From contig CBCPKK010000023.1 in assembly GCA_965119215.1 (NCBI GenBank), positions 1 through 64,000 on the forward strand: a stretch of 64,000 nt of DNA, read 5' to 3'. Below are positions 41,547-51,117 of this stretch, one piece after another; position 1 is the stretch's first letter, and each line of letters starts with the position of its first letter. The DNA comes from Buttiauxella sp965119215. GTDB lineage: Bacteria; Pseudomonadota; Gammaproteobacteria; Enterobacterales; Enterobacteriaceae. Position numbers and translations under genes: made by a program. Below the pieces are notes generated by a model, which searched no databases, was not told the DNA's origin, and saw only the letters and a program-made list of their open reading frames with translations.

Positions 41547-44476
41547 TCTTTCTCTCCTTGTTTGATAGGGTCACTGCTATAAAGCGCGAATAACAGATCC
41601 TGATCGAGTTGATCCTGCCAGGTTTTGCCGCCGTCGACAGAATGGCGAAGTTCTCCGTTGGCGTAAGAGTTATTTGTGTTAACCGAAATGGCATAGCTGT
41701 TTTTACCCGTTGGCTGAACCGTTGATCCTTCCGAGCTGAAAATTAGCGCGTAGCGTTGATGGATATCCAGCCCGGTCAGACGCGGCCAGAGGGAATAAAT
41801 CGCTGGGCTAGCGGGCAAGTTAAACGGCGGCAGCGCGGCAGAGAACAGCGTATTTTCAGGATTACCGTTGCCATCCAGCGTGACGATTTGCACGCGGAGG
41901 TTATCGCCGGACACCGCATCTACATAGTGTTCAGACAGCCAGAAATCGAGCTTTGGCAGATCAGATTGTTGTAGCGTAAACGTTTGCATTAACTGCTGCT
42001 GGCCTTGCAGATCGGTGCGTTCGTGGCCAGGCGCTATGCTTTCCTGCACAATATGCATTGGCGGAACGTGGGTCGCATGCTGATAAACTTCAATAGCAGG
42101 CGCTTTCACTTCTCCCTGATGGCTTTCAAACTCAATTCTTAAACGCCGCGTTGCGATTTCCGGGAACGCAAAAGTGCGACGATCGCCGAGGATAAAACCA
42201 CGCGTTAGCGTATGCCACGATCCATCCTCCTGATAAGCCAGCGAATAATTGTGGATCGCAAACGGCTGTGGCTCTTTGATGATCACCTGGTTGAACGATT
42301 TTACTTTGCCCAGATCCAGCTCAAAGCTGTTTACCCCAGATGTTACGCTTTTCCCCTGCGCCAGATTTTGTGGCGCGGGCGTGGTGATGCCCGTCGGTTT
42401 GCTGAAATGGAGTAGGGCGGTGGCTCCACCGTCCAGACTGTATTTCACTGAACCCACTTTTTGCTGCCAGCTTTGTCCGCTATATAACTCGGTTATTTGC
42501 CATTCGCTATCGCTTTTCAGCCCAAGGGCCGCAGCGGTGAGTTGCCAGTGTTGCGGTTCGTCGCGCCAGTTAGTCAGCCCCACATACACGCCGCCGTTGC
42601 CATCGGTGCGCACCAGCGCCGCAGGGCTGTGTTCGGCAGAGTGATAAAAGTTGCTCATGCTCACCGGACGCGCGGCAATACCGTCTTTTGCCACCTGCAA
42701 CAAGGCTTTGTTTTCCAGCCAGGCGCTGCGATCTTCATCGACAAACGGAAGATTATCTCCCGCCAGCCAATGGCCGCCGCCCAGTGCCACGGTGGTTGCC
42801 AGGCGTTGGGCGGCAAGTTGACCGGAGCGTTTTTCACCTTGCAATAGTTGCTCAGGTAAAAACATATCGGCATCGTTGTAATCGTACAGAGTGCCGTTGC
42901 TCCACCATGAAGCCGCGCTGTTAAATGCCTGGCGTTCGATACCGCTGTAATCCGCAACGCCCAGCGAAGTATCACATGCGGCGCGGCGGCCATGCGTAAA
43001 AGCAGCCGGTAGGAGCGGGGCAATCGATGCGTTAAGAAACACCGGGCGGCTACTCGCCAGCACTTCATCACGCATAATTTTCATGCCGATACGATAGTTC
43101 TGGATGCCGTTTACCGCCGGATCGTGATGGCGGCCTTCATACAAACCCATATCGAGAAAATCGAGCTTGATGTAGTCATAACCCCAGTCGAGATAATTTT
43201 TGATATTGCGCCGCACGATGTATTGCGCTGCGGGGTGGGACATATCCAGCGCGTAAGTGCCGAGGTAGGTTTTCACCAGTTGCCCTTTTTCATCGCGCAG
43301 GCAGGCATCACGATGGGTATAACCAGTGTCGTCTACTGGCAAATCCAGCCAGTTTTCGTAGATGGCAAATGGCGTCAGATAGCCGCCCGCTTTCAGCCCC
43401 TTGTTGTGGACATAATCGGTGAAAGCTTTCATCCCTTGCGGGTAACCATCCGGCTGAAAACCGCCGTCCATGTTGATGTACTCATATCCCAAAGGTTTGA
43501 GGTTTTTAGCCACGTAATCGGTTATGTCATACATATCCCGCGCTTTGCCGTAGCTGTCGTGGGAGTAAAACGCATTAAAACCAACCGGAACTGCGCCCTG
43601 CCAGTTCAGGCGTGGTTCGCCCTGGTTGTAGACTTTGCCGTAGGTTTCCAGCCCGTCGCGGTAGTCGGCGAAATAGCCGATGAAAAACAGATCGGACGCA
43701 ACAGTGTTCCCGCTTTGCACGCCACCCCAGTTATAGAGGGCGAATTTGCTTAGCGGGCCATTGGCCTGTTTCGCTTCACCCAACTGCTGGCTGCTTTTCC
43801 ATTTCTGCACCGTTGCGGCACCCGCGACTAAACCATGCTGACTGAGATTATCGAACAGGGCGGTGACCCAATGGCTGACGCCGTTAAATTTCACCATCGG
43901 CTCTTGTGGATTAGCAAAGCGGTCGGTGCCGTTCTGACTCAGGCCAAACTGATTCACCGGGGCGACGCCAAAATCGAAATTATTAGAGTACGGCGTGGTG
44001 TAAATGCGTTTGTCCGAACCCTGGCCGATATCGGCAAACGTCGCGCTGATTGGCGTGAGTTTTGTCACTTCGAGGCGCTTTGCCGAAGCCACCTGCATAT
44101 CACTTAACAGCCAGGAATTATCATTGAAGAACCAAAAGCTCACTGTCAGCGTGGTGCCGTCGGCAAAACGGTTGTTGAGCGTGAGCTTTTCGCCATCGCC
44201 CCGCACCTTATCTTTAATCTTTTCCCAGGAGGAGGTACGGCTGGAGGCTAACTCGCTATTGAGCAACGTATTAGTAAGCTGCGCCTCGCTATGAAAGTTT
44301 TTGATCAGTGCGTTGTTTTCCCAGAGTAGATCGCCGGTTCCACGGCTGAGATCGTAGCGCAGAGTATAGTCGCCATGACGCACCGTAACCTGCTGCCCTT
44401 GTTGACTAAACTGGGCCGCGTGGGCGGTATTGAGTGCAATGAAGCACGCACAGGCCAGCACAATTTTCTTCATCAT
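41543..44476 (-). CDS. exported clan GH-D glycosidase, probable alpha-galactosidase
   Basis: This 977-residue protein has a Sec signal peptide (KKIVLACACFIALNTAHA, cleavage near residue 20) and no lipobox, so it is periplasmic or secreted. An N-terminal beta domain (about 25-290) precedes a TIM barrel. Barrel motifs in order resemble GH27/GH36: YEYINMDGGF (332-341), YDYIKLDFLD with probable nucleophile Asp439, AACDTS (499-504), and YNDADMF (533-539, like WNDPDML of GH27). After residue 690 come a discoidin-like module (NLAQGKSVTSGVNSFELDLG) and a further beta domain. Sugar specificity is inferred from the adjacent GH36 gene. I chose the ATG at 44476, nine bases after GAGG. Confidence 0.82.
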   Translation of the reverse strand: MMKKIVLACACFIALNTAHAAQFSQQGQQVTVRHGDYTLRYDLSRGTGDLLWENNALIKNFHSEAQLTNTLLNSELASSRTSSWEKIKDKVRGDGEKLTLNNRFADGTTLTVSFWFFNDNSWLLSDMQVASAKRLEVTKLTPISATFADIGQGSDKRIYTTPYSNNFDFGVAPVNQFGLSQNGTDRFANPQEPMVKFNGVSHWVTALFDNLSQHGLVAGAATVQKWKSSQQLGEAKQANGPLSKFALYNWGGVQSGNTVASDLFFIGYFADYRDGLETYGKVYNQGEPRLNWQGAVPVGFNAFYSHDSYGKARDMYDITDYVAKNLKPLGYEYINMDGGFQPDGYPQGMKAFTDYVHNKGLKAGGYLTPFAIYENWLDLPVDDTGYTHRDACLRDEKGQLVKTYLGTYALDMSHPAAQYIVRRNIKNYLDWGYDYIKLDFLDMGLYEGRHHDPAVNGIQNYRIGMKIMRDEVLASSRPVFLNASIAPLLPAAFTHGRRAACDTSLGVADYSGIERQAFNSAASWWSNGTLYDYNDADMFLPEQLLQGEKRSGQLAAQRLATTVALGGGHWLAGDNLPFVDEDRSAWLENKALLQVAKDGIAARPVSMSNFYHSAEHSPAALVRTDGNGGVYVGLTNWRDEPQHWQLTAAALGLKSDSEWQITELYSGQSWQQKVGSVKYSLDGGATALLHFSKPTGITTPAPQNLAQGKSVTSGVNSFELDLGKVKSFNQVIIKEPQPFAIHNYSLAYQEDGSWHTLTRGFILGDRRTFAFPEIATRRLRIEFESHQGEVKAPAIEVYQHATHVPPMHIVQESIAPGHERTDLQGQQQLMQTFTLQQSDLPKLDFWLSEHYVDAVSGDNLRVQIVTLDGNGNPENTLFSAALPPFNLPASPAIYSLWPRLTGLDIHQRYALIFSSEGSTVQPTGKNSYAISVNTNNSYANGELRHSVDGGKTWQDQLDQDLLFALYSSDPIKQGEKE

Positions 44477-44487
44477 ATTCTTATGCC

Positions 44488-45897
44488 TCAAAAGATGCTG
44501 AACGGTGCAATGACGTTGAATTTGATATCAATTTCATCCTGGAACATGTTGTTGTAGCCGCCGCTGTAGTTCGGGTTGTTGCCGTGGTTGTCGTAGTTGA
44601 TGTAATGCAGATTGAACAACGTGCCTTTCAGGCGACCCGTTTGCACGGTGTGGGCGATATTAAATGTCCATGCGGATTCGTCGATGCGCTGGCTCTGGTC
44701 TGCCAGTACGCCGTCCACAGTACAGGTGGTGCAGGGTTTGCCGCCCCAACCGTACACATAACCCGCGCCAACCGCCCAGCCGGGCAGGTCGTAATTCTTC
44801 AGGTCGTAGGTGACACCAGCAAAGACGGAGGTTTCGCCGTTGGCATCGAAGTCGGAAGCCGCATCCCACCAGATATCTAATCGCCCGTTGGAGCTGGCGT
44901 AAGCCGGGGTAATACGTTGCAGGAAGAAGCCCTGATTCCCCTCAGCTTTGACAGTTTGCGCCTCTAAGCGGAAATCCAGAGTATCGACGGTGTAGCCGAG
45001 CGTAATGCCCTGAAGCCAGGCGAGGCCGTCGTATTCGTCATTGACTGAACCGTAAGCGGCGAGCGAGTTGTCACCGACCATGTCTTTCGCGCCGTAGAAC
45101 TGGTAACTGACGCGCAGATCGTTGCCCGCCACCGGGAAGCTGTACGACAGTTTTGTCATGTATTGATTCATAAAATCAGCGGCTTGTGCCCAGGAGGCTT
45201 CCAGCACGACGTTGTTTTTAAAGTCGTAACGCAGACCGAGCGCCTGCATATAATCGATTTTGGTTTTGTTATCGGCTGCGCGGAATTCGTACATTTCGGT
45301 GTACCACGGCGCTTTGTATTTATCGGTCCACAGGTAAGAGCTGGAAAGCGCACCGTAGTCACCAAAATCCCAGGTGCCGCCCACTTCGCTGCCCTGATAT
45401 GCGCCAGGCACAAATCCCCAGTGAACGGCGAGTAATGTTTGCCCGGAAGGCTGGATGTAACCCGCGCGCATCCAGTAGTCGTCATATTTCAGTTTCAGCG
45501 CGGCTTTATAGAGGTTGAAACCGCCTTTATCCCCGGACCAGTCTTCGTCCCAGCGTTGGTTTGCCGAGCTAAGGCTGATTTCGTTTGGGTGTGCTGCGCT
45601 GCCCGTTGCGAGGTTGGCGGCGGCAAAACCGGCGACATCAAGGCCGATAAACCCACCGGCATAACCGGAGGTAAAATCCAGATTGGCGTTAAACGTGGCG
45701 TGATGGAGATCTTCGACGTAATGCCCGTAATCCGGGCTGCCGACCGTCATATCGCGTTTGTCGCGATAGCGCTGGGAATAGTAGATCCCGCCGGTTAAAT
45801 GGGAGTCGTCAACAAAACCTTCGGCCTGAACGGGGGCTGCGATCATGAACGTCGGGGCTAAAGTCGCTGCGGCAGCCAGTAGGGATATTTTACGCAT
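44488..45897 (-). CDS. ChiP-like outer-membrane porin
   Basis: This 469-residue precursor is a beta-barrel porin closely related in design to the E. coli chitoporin ChiP (YbfM, 468 residues; OprD family). After a signal peptide ending in APVQA the mature protein starts EGFVDDSHLTGGIYY. Family stretches DEDWSGDKGGFNLYKAALK, RAGYIQPSGQTLLA and YASSNGRLDIWW are present. The C terminus ends in Phe (VIAPFSIF), the barrel assembly signal. GGAAGGA precedes the ATG at 45897. It lies 11 bases upstream of the exported glycosidase gene, so it probably admits alpha-galactosides rather than chitosugars. Confidence 0.88.
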   Translation of the reverse strand: MRKISLLAAAATLAPTFMIAAPVQAEGFVDDSHLTGGIYYSQRYRDKRDMTVGSPDYGHYVEDLHHATFNANLDFTSGYAGGFIGLDVAGFAAANLATGSAAHPNEISLSSANQRWDEDWSGDKGGFNLYKAALKLKYDDYWMRAGYIQPSGQTLLAVHWGFVPGAYQGSEVGGTWDFGDYGALSSSYLWTDKYKAPWYTEMYEFRAADNKTKIDYMQALGLRYDFKNNVVLEASWAQAADFMNQYMTKLSYSFPVAGNDLRVSYQFYGAKDMVGDNSLAAYGSVNDEYDGLAWLQGITLGYTVDTLDFRLEAQTVKAEGNQGFFLQRITPAYASSNGRLDIWWDAASDFDANGETSVFAGVTYDLKNYDLPGWAVGAGYVYGWGGKPCTTCTVDGVLADQSQRIDESAWTFNIAHTVQTGRLKGTLFNLHYINYDNHGNNPNYSGGYNNMFQDEIDIKFNVIAPFSIF

Positions 45898-45953
45898 AGG
45901 AAATCCTTCCATGAATAGAATAAGTAATCGGAAATAGAAAAGGGACGGTGTTT

Positions 45954-46115
45954 TCCCCTCACCCTAACCCTCTCCCAAAGGGAGAGGGGACTGTGTTTGG
46001 GTGGTTGTTGTCCTCACCCTGGCCCTCTCCCGGAGGGAGGGGGGGGACTCGCCTTCTCCCAACGCACCCCGCCTTTCTCCTTCTCCCTCCGGGAGAAGGT
46101 TGGGATGAGGGTGGT
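45954..46115. repeat. cluster of three REP-like palindromes
   Basis: Three related units fill the 264-base gap between the GH36 gene and the porin gene: 45954-45990, 46011-46045 and 46077-46115. Each has a CCCTCTCCC/GGGAGAGGG-type hairpin and a CCCTCACCC or GGGATGAGGG head. The first two point one way and the third the other, as in BIME clusters. Confidence 0.8.
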
Positions 46116-46161
46116 TTTAAGAATGAGAACGTTGGATAAGGGGCGACCTACAGTAAGGCGG

Positions 46162-48360
46162 CTATTCCAGGCGCTTCAGATGCCAGATCCGGCTGATATA
46201 ATCGCGGCTGAGCGGTGGGTCGATATACATGCCCCGGTACATCAATTCATCGCCGCCAATCGGTTGGGGTTGCTCATCCACCTGATAACGCGCCTGCGCA
46301 TCCAGCCCCGCCAGCCGCACGCTACGTAGCGGTGCAGAAGCCTGGCTAACCAGTGAAAACGCCATCAGCAGCGCTGCGCTTTTATCAGGCGAGACAAACA
46401 TCCATGCGGCGAAATCTGGGTTCTGCCACGGGCTGACCAGCCGCCAGAAGGTGCCAAACTGCAACAGTTGGCGATGCTGTTTATAAAAGGCGATTTGTTC
46501 GCTTACCGCTTTGTCGCGCTCTGCATCGTTGCGCATTAAATCGAGCATCAAGCCGTAGTTGCCACTCATCGCCACCGCACCGCGCATGTCCATGCTGGTG
46601 GAGCGCCCCATCTGGTGGTTTGGTACTTCCGAGACGTGCGCGCACTGCATAATCGGCGGGTAGAGCAGGCTGGTGGAATACTGCATGTGTACGCGTGACG
46701 CTGCGTCGGTGTTATCGCTCACCCAGGCTTGTGCCATGTAATGCAGCATCCCTGGGTCGAAGCGTCCGCCGCCGCCAGCACAGCATTCAAACAGAATGTG
46801 CGGGAAGCGGGAGGTTAACGCATCGAGCAGTGAATACAGGCCGAGCATATAACGGTGGGCAGTTTCCTGCTGCTGCTCCGGGCGAGCCGTTGCTGAACCC
46901 ACCTCAGTCATATTGCGGTTCATATCCCATTTGATGTAATCAATAGGATGCTGTTCCAGAAACGCGCTCATTTGTTCCAGAATATTGTCGCGCACTTCCG
47001 GGCGACTCAAATCCAGAATGTACTGGTTACGCCCCTCGGAGAGCGATTGCTGGCCCGCGCTGATGACCCAATCAGGATGCAGCGCAAACAGCTCGCTGCG
47101 CCGTGAAATCATTTCCGGCTCAAACCACAGGCCGAACTTCATCTCCAGACTATGCACCTGGTCGATTAACGGGCGCAGGCCGTGGGGAAATTTTTGCTGA
47201 TTAACAAACCAGTCACCCAACGACGACGTATCGCCGTCGCGTTCGCCAAACCAGCCGTCGTCCAGCATCAGCAACTCAACGCCCAGTTGTTTAGCGTTGC
47301 GGGCAAAGTGCAGCAGCTTTTCTTCGTTAAAGTCGAAGTAAGTCGATTCCCAGTTGTTCGCAAGAATAGGGCGAGTCTGATGACGATGCTGGCCGCGCAC
47401 CAGGTTATCGCGATACAGCGTGTGTAGCGCTTGTGAAAGTCCGTTCAGCCCATGCTCGCTCCACGCCATGACCGCTTCTGGTGTCTGGAAACTTTCTCCG
47501 GGTTGAAGCTGCCAGCCAAAGCCGTGGGGGTTAATTCCCAGCAACAAACGTGTTTGCTTAAATGCGTCCACTTCCGTGCGAGCGGTGAAATTACCGCTGT
47601 AAACCAGATGAATTCCCCAGGCTTCACCCTGCATTTCCGTGGTTTCCGGACGCACCAGTCCGATAAACGGCTGTTGGTGCGTGCTGCTGGCTCCGCGTTT
47701 GCTGTCCAGCACCGTGATGCCTGGATTTAGCGGCTGACGATGTAATTGCCGCTCTCGTGCCCAGGCTCCAGGAAACTGGATTTGCTGATAATCGCTGTCC
47801 GGTAAATCGACGGCGCAGCTTAGTGCGCGTAACAGCCGCAGCGGTTTATCCGCCCGATTGATAAAGCGAGCAGAGCGGGCGATAACTGGCAGATCGCGGA
47901 ACACCGTGTAGCTCAGTTCTACCTGCAAGTGCGTAACCGGGTCGGCAAGGGTAATCACCAGCGTTTCGGCATCATTTTCCTGTTCCACCCACGTTGCGGG
48001 CAGCCCTTCCAGAGTGGGTTTACCCGCAATAATTTGATGCGAAACATAATGCAGATTGCTGACCTGGTTGCCATCGGCATAACGTACTTCGAAGGCCGGT
48101 TCGCGGTAATCGCCCGCGCCGTGGCCAGGGTATTCCTGCAAGACCGTATCTAGCGAGAACGTTCTATCCGGCCAGTTGGCAGGCGTGGGCGAAAACGACG
48201 AACGATCCAGTTTTGGGTAATCGTGATACTGGTTAAACGTGGCGACACGTTTGCCCCAGTAGCAATGAACCAGATAACGTTGGTGCTCGATGCCCAACAC
48301 ATAACTAATTTGTGGGTTGTGCAAATGAAAAACTTGCTGTTCAGCATTCCAGGTAATCAT
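46162..48360 (-). CDS. GH36 alpha-galactosidase, cytoplasmic
   Basis: This 732-residue enzyme hydrolyses terminal alpha-galactosyl residues, as in melibiose and raffinose. It has the GH36 plan: an N-terminal beta-supersandwich (1-325), a TIM barrel (about 330-650) and a C-terminal beta domain. The nucleophile Asp479 is in YIKWDMNRNM and the acid/base Asp549 is in AWVSDNTDA. Other barrel motifs are LLMLDDGWFGERDGD, FGLWFEPEM and FECCAGGGGRFDPG. No signal peptide is present. It resembles RafA/AgaN-type enzymes in length and motifs and is not the GH4 MelA type. The ATG overlaps the symporter stop by four bases. Confidence 0.93.
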   Translation of the reverse strand: MITWNAEQQVFHLHNPQISYVLGIEHQRYLVHCYWGKRVATFNQYHDYPKLDRSSFSPTPANWPDRTFSLDTVLQEYPGHGAGDYREPAFEVRYADGNQVSNLHYVSHQIIAGKPTLEGLPATWVEQENDAETLVITLADPVTHLQVELSYTVFRDLPVIARSARFINRADKPLRLLRALSCAVDLPDSDYQQIQFPGAWARERQLHRQPLNPGITVLDSKRGASSTHQQPFIGLVRPETTEMQGEAWGIHLVYSGNFTARTEVDAFKQTRLLLGINPHGFGWQLQPGESFQTPEAVMAWSEHGLNGLSQALHTLYRDNLVRGQHRHQTRPILANNWESTYFDFNEEKLLHFARNAKQLGVELLMLDDGWFGERDGDTSSLGDWFVNQQKFPHGLRPLIDQVHSLEMKFGLWFEPEMISRRSELFALHPDWVISAGQQSLSEGRNQYILDLSRPEVRDNILEQMSAFLEQHPIDYIKWDMNRNMTEVGSATARPEQQQETAHRYMLGLYSLLDALTSRFPHILFECCAGGGGRFDPGMLHYMAQAWVSDNTDAASRVHMQYSTSLLYPPIMQCAHVSEVPNHQMGRSTSMDMRGAVAMSGNYGLMLDLMRNDAERDKAVSEQIAFYKQHRQLLQFGTFWRLVSPWQNPDFAAWMFVSPDKSAALLMAFSLVSQASAPLRSVRLAGLDAQARYQVDEQPQPIGGDELMYRGMYIDPPLSRDYISRIWHLKRLE

Positions 48361-49748
48361 GCTTTCACCTCTTCAGACAGGGTGGTCTTACGTTGATGAA
48401 TATCATCAAGAATTTCATAAAAACGTTTCTCGGTTATTTCGTAACGTGCCAGTGGTATCAGGCTAATTAGTGTTAACGCGCCAGGGATTAAGGTAAATAA
48501 CAGGCCAATCCACATCGCGGTTTCTACGGCTTGTACCTGATGAGGAATATAACCCGCCCAGGACAGCATAAATCCGCCAATTGCACCGCCGATAGCGCCG
48601 GATAATTTTGTTTTGAAAATATTCAGTGAGAATACCATTCCTTCGGAACGGTTCCCGCTGCGCCATTCGCCATATTCCACGCAGTCTGCCACCATGGAAT
48701 AAAGTGAAATTTGCCCAACCCCGCCGCAGAACGGTGCCAGCGCGCCGATAATAAATATAAGTGTGATATTGGTCTGGAAAAAGAACAGCAGCATACAAGC
48801 TACAGCCATGACCGCACTGCTATAAAGGGCGGTGTTTTTCTTACCTATTTTGGCCGAGATAAAGGGCGAGACGACAGCGCCGGCAACCTGCGCAATCATT
48901 GATACAGTCAGGAAAATGCCGAGCATCATTTCCGCATTCAGATTATAAATAAAGAAGTAAAGCTGGAAGGTGCCACGAATGACGCCAATCATCTCTAATA
49001 AAAACATTCCGACCAACAAAAGGCGCAGCGGGCGATGCTGTTTTAATAAAGTCCAGAACCCTTTAAAACTTTGTCGCTCTTTACGTGGAACTGTATATTT
49101 TTCTTTAACACCAAAGAAAGTAATTAACATGCAGATTAAAAATATTGCACTGTAAATTACCGCGACTCCCGCCCAACTACCGACGAACTTCACCAGCCAC
49201 AGCGTTGCCGCACTGACTGAGAGAAAACCAAAGGTGGCAATAGTACGCGGAATAGTAATCACTTTACTGCGTTCAGTCGGATCTTGCGTTATTGCCGCAG
49301 ATAATGACCAGTAAGGAATGTCTATAATAGCGAAGCAAATACTCCACAGAATATAGGTGGAATAAGCGTAAGCGAGTTTTCCTGCCTCAGACAAATCGGG
49401 ACTCAGGAAGCAGGCCACGGTGGTGAGTGAAACCAGAATACTGCCTACCAGAATCCATGGTCTGAATTTACCCATTTTTGTGTGGGTATTATCGACCAAA
49501 ATTCCGAGAGCAATGTCTGTTGCGCCATCCACCAAACGAGCGATTAAAAATAATAATCCTACGGCGGCAGCTTTAATGCCAAAACTGTCGGTGTAATACA
49601 ACATCAAGTAAATAGCGATAAATGCGTACATGACATTTGCGCCATAACTGCCAATGCCATAAGAAATGGCAGTGGTCCAGGACACTTTATCGCGTGGATA
49701 TCTAACTTTTTCGGATACAGCTTCTTCATTTGAACGGGCTAATTCCAT
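48357..49748 (-). CDS. GPH family sugar:cation symporter
   Basis: This 463-residue inner-membrane transporter belongs to the glycoside-pentoside-hexuronide family (MelB, YicJ). The N-terminal segment SYGIGSYGANVMYAFIAIYLMLYYTDSFG and the cation-site region RLVDGATDIALGILVDNT match the MelB signature with its two Asp residues. The cytoplasmic loop MVADCVEYGEWRSGNRSEGMVFS is typical. About 12 membrane segments are visible. I chose the ATG at 49748, eight bases after AGGAG; a GTG at 49757 overlaps that site. It heads the leftward operon, and its partner GH36 enzyme starts within its last codons, so the cargo is probably an alpha-galactoside. Confidence 0.9.
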   Translation of the reverse strand: MELARSNEEAVSEKVRYPRDKVSWTTAISYGIGSYGANVMYAFIAIYLMLYYTDSFGIKAAAVGLLFLIARLVDGATDIALGILVDNTHTKMGKFRPWILVGSILVSLTTVACFLSPDLSEAGKLAYAYSTYILWSICFAIIDIPYWSLSAAITQDPTERSKVITIPRTIATFGFLSVSAATLWLVKFVGSWAGVAVIYSAIFLICMLITFFGVKEKYTVPRKERQSFKGFWTLLKQHRPLRLLLVGMFLLEMIGVIRGTFQLYFFIYNLNAEMMLGIFLTVSMIAQVAGAVVSPFISAKIGKKNTALYSSAVMAVACMLLFFFQTNITLIFIIGALAPFCGGVGQISLYSMVADCVEYGEWRSGNRSEGMVFSLNIFKTKLSGAIGGAIGGFMLSWAGYIPHQVQAVETAMWIGLLFTLIPGALTLISLIPLARYEITEKRFYEILDDIHQRKTTLSEEVKA

Positions 49749-49920
49749 TCGGGCCACTCCTGATTCAAAGGAACGATTAACAGCGGTAAGAAAACATTTT
49801 TTATTATTCGGTAAAGTAAATGGGCATTGCCGAAGGTGACCAAGCGTAGAGGATTAAAATCGGTGGGACTTTGCGCGAGGATTTATATTTAACTAAACAG
49901 AGATTACTAATATTTTTAAA

Positions 49921-51117
49921 TCAGTCTTTTTCCAACGCAGATTCAACATACAAATAACCCACACCCATCACTTGCTGGGCACGTGTCAGCCTGCCAAAGT
50001 TGATTTGTGTCGCATTCATCTTTAACGCATCGCCATGGTCAAACGGATTGAACCCGATTTGGCGGCTGATGGTGGCTAACCACGCATCGCCAAAGCCGCA
50101 ACTGCGCCCGTAGAACCAAATCTGGTTGATATTTAAGATATTGAGAAAATTATACAGACTCAGCCCAATGGCGTTGGCGGCACTTTCTACCCAACGGCTA
50201 ACTTGCTCATCACCTTCGTGCCAGGCGGTAATAAGCTGTCTTGAGGTCAGCGAGTCTGGGTCAAGATTTTGCGAGCCTGGCTGTGATTTCAGCCAGATAC
50301 GCGCTTGCTTTTTTAGCGCCGAAAGTGAAGCGACGGTTTCCAGACAGCCGTATCTTCCGCAGTCACAGGCCATGCCGTCTGGGTTCACAATCGTATGACC
50401 GATTTGCCCGCTACCGTAGAGACTGCCGCGATAAATTTGCCCGTTAATCACGAATGACGAGCCGATTCCGTAATCCACGTTAAGCACGCAAAAATCCTGG
50501 CGGCTGGCAGGGTTTTGCCATTTTTCAGCCAGTGCCAGCATCACGCAGTCGTTATCCAGACGTACCGTCACACCCAGTTTTTCTTCCAGCAGATATTTGA
50601 TTTCCACCGGCTCGCGCCACGGCGCTTGCGGCATGGTTTGCGACACACCCGTCACCGGATCGACTTGCCCGTGAATCCCCAACGCCAGATTAATGGTCTT
50701 TTTCGGCCAGGTTTTGCATTGGTTGCGCCAGATGTTTTCAATGGCGGCCAGCAAGGCTTGCGGCGTGGAGGCGTTCACCTGAATGCGTTCAAATTCGCCG
50801 TTGGGTGAAAGTTGCGCGTCGCAAAGTTGGCTCTCAATGCTGGTCGGGGTGACATTCATGCAGAGAATAAAATCGCCGTCTGGCGGAATCTGGTAACTGC
50901 CGCTGTTAATACCACGGTTGCTGAGATTTTCGCTGGAGTGGCTCAGTTTCCCGTCGCTCACCAGTTCTTCAAGGATCTTGCTCACCGCCGGGATAGACAG
51001 CCCAGTGTGCTGAGAAAACTGCGATTTGCTTAACCGCTTATGCTGCCACACCAGCTTCATCATCGTCTGGCGATTGAGTTGTCGTACCCGTTGGTTATTC
51101 AGCCCTGAACAGTGCAT
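49921..51117 (-). CDS. yphH: ROK family transcriptional regulator YphH
   Basis: This 398-residue protein has an N-terminal winged helix (RLSKSQFSQHTGLSIPAVSKILEELVSDGKL) followed by a ROK sugar-kinase-like domain. The ROK zinc motif CDCGRYGCLE lies in the signature GQIGHTIVNPDGMA. Length and place, beside glyA and divergent from yphG, match E. coli YphH (397). It sits between the alpha-galactoside operon and the yphG group and may control both; no ligand is known. The 115 bases to yphG contain both start regions. I could not assign an operator, although TTAAGC occurs twice nine bases apart there. Confidence 0.85.
   Translation of the reverse strand: MHCSGLNNQRVRQLNRQTMMKLVWQHKRLSKSQFSQHTGLSIPAVSKILEELVSDGKLSHSSENLSNRGINSGSYQIPPDGDFILCMNVTPTSIESQLCDAQLSPNGEFERIQVNASTPQALLAAIENIWRNQCKTWPKKTINLALGIHGQVDPVTGVSQTMPQAPWREPVEIKYLLEEKLGVTVRLDNDCVMLALAEKWQNPASRQDFCVLNVDYGIGSSFVINGQIYRGSLYGSGQIGHTIVNPDGMACDCGRYGCLETVASLSALKKQARIWLKSQPGSQNLDPDSLTSRQLITAWHEGDEQVSRWVESAANAIGLSLYNFLNILNINQIWFYGRSCGFGDAWLATISRQIGFNPFDHGDALKMNATQINFGRLTRAQQVMGVGYLYVESALEKD

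Noticed and set aside
43124..43753. 209-codon open frame antisense to the exported glycosidase
   Set aside because: The signal peptide, motifs and coupling of the minus-strand gene are clear, so this frame is a shadow.
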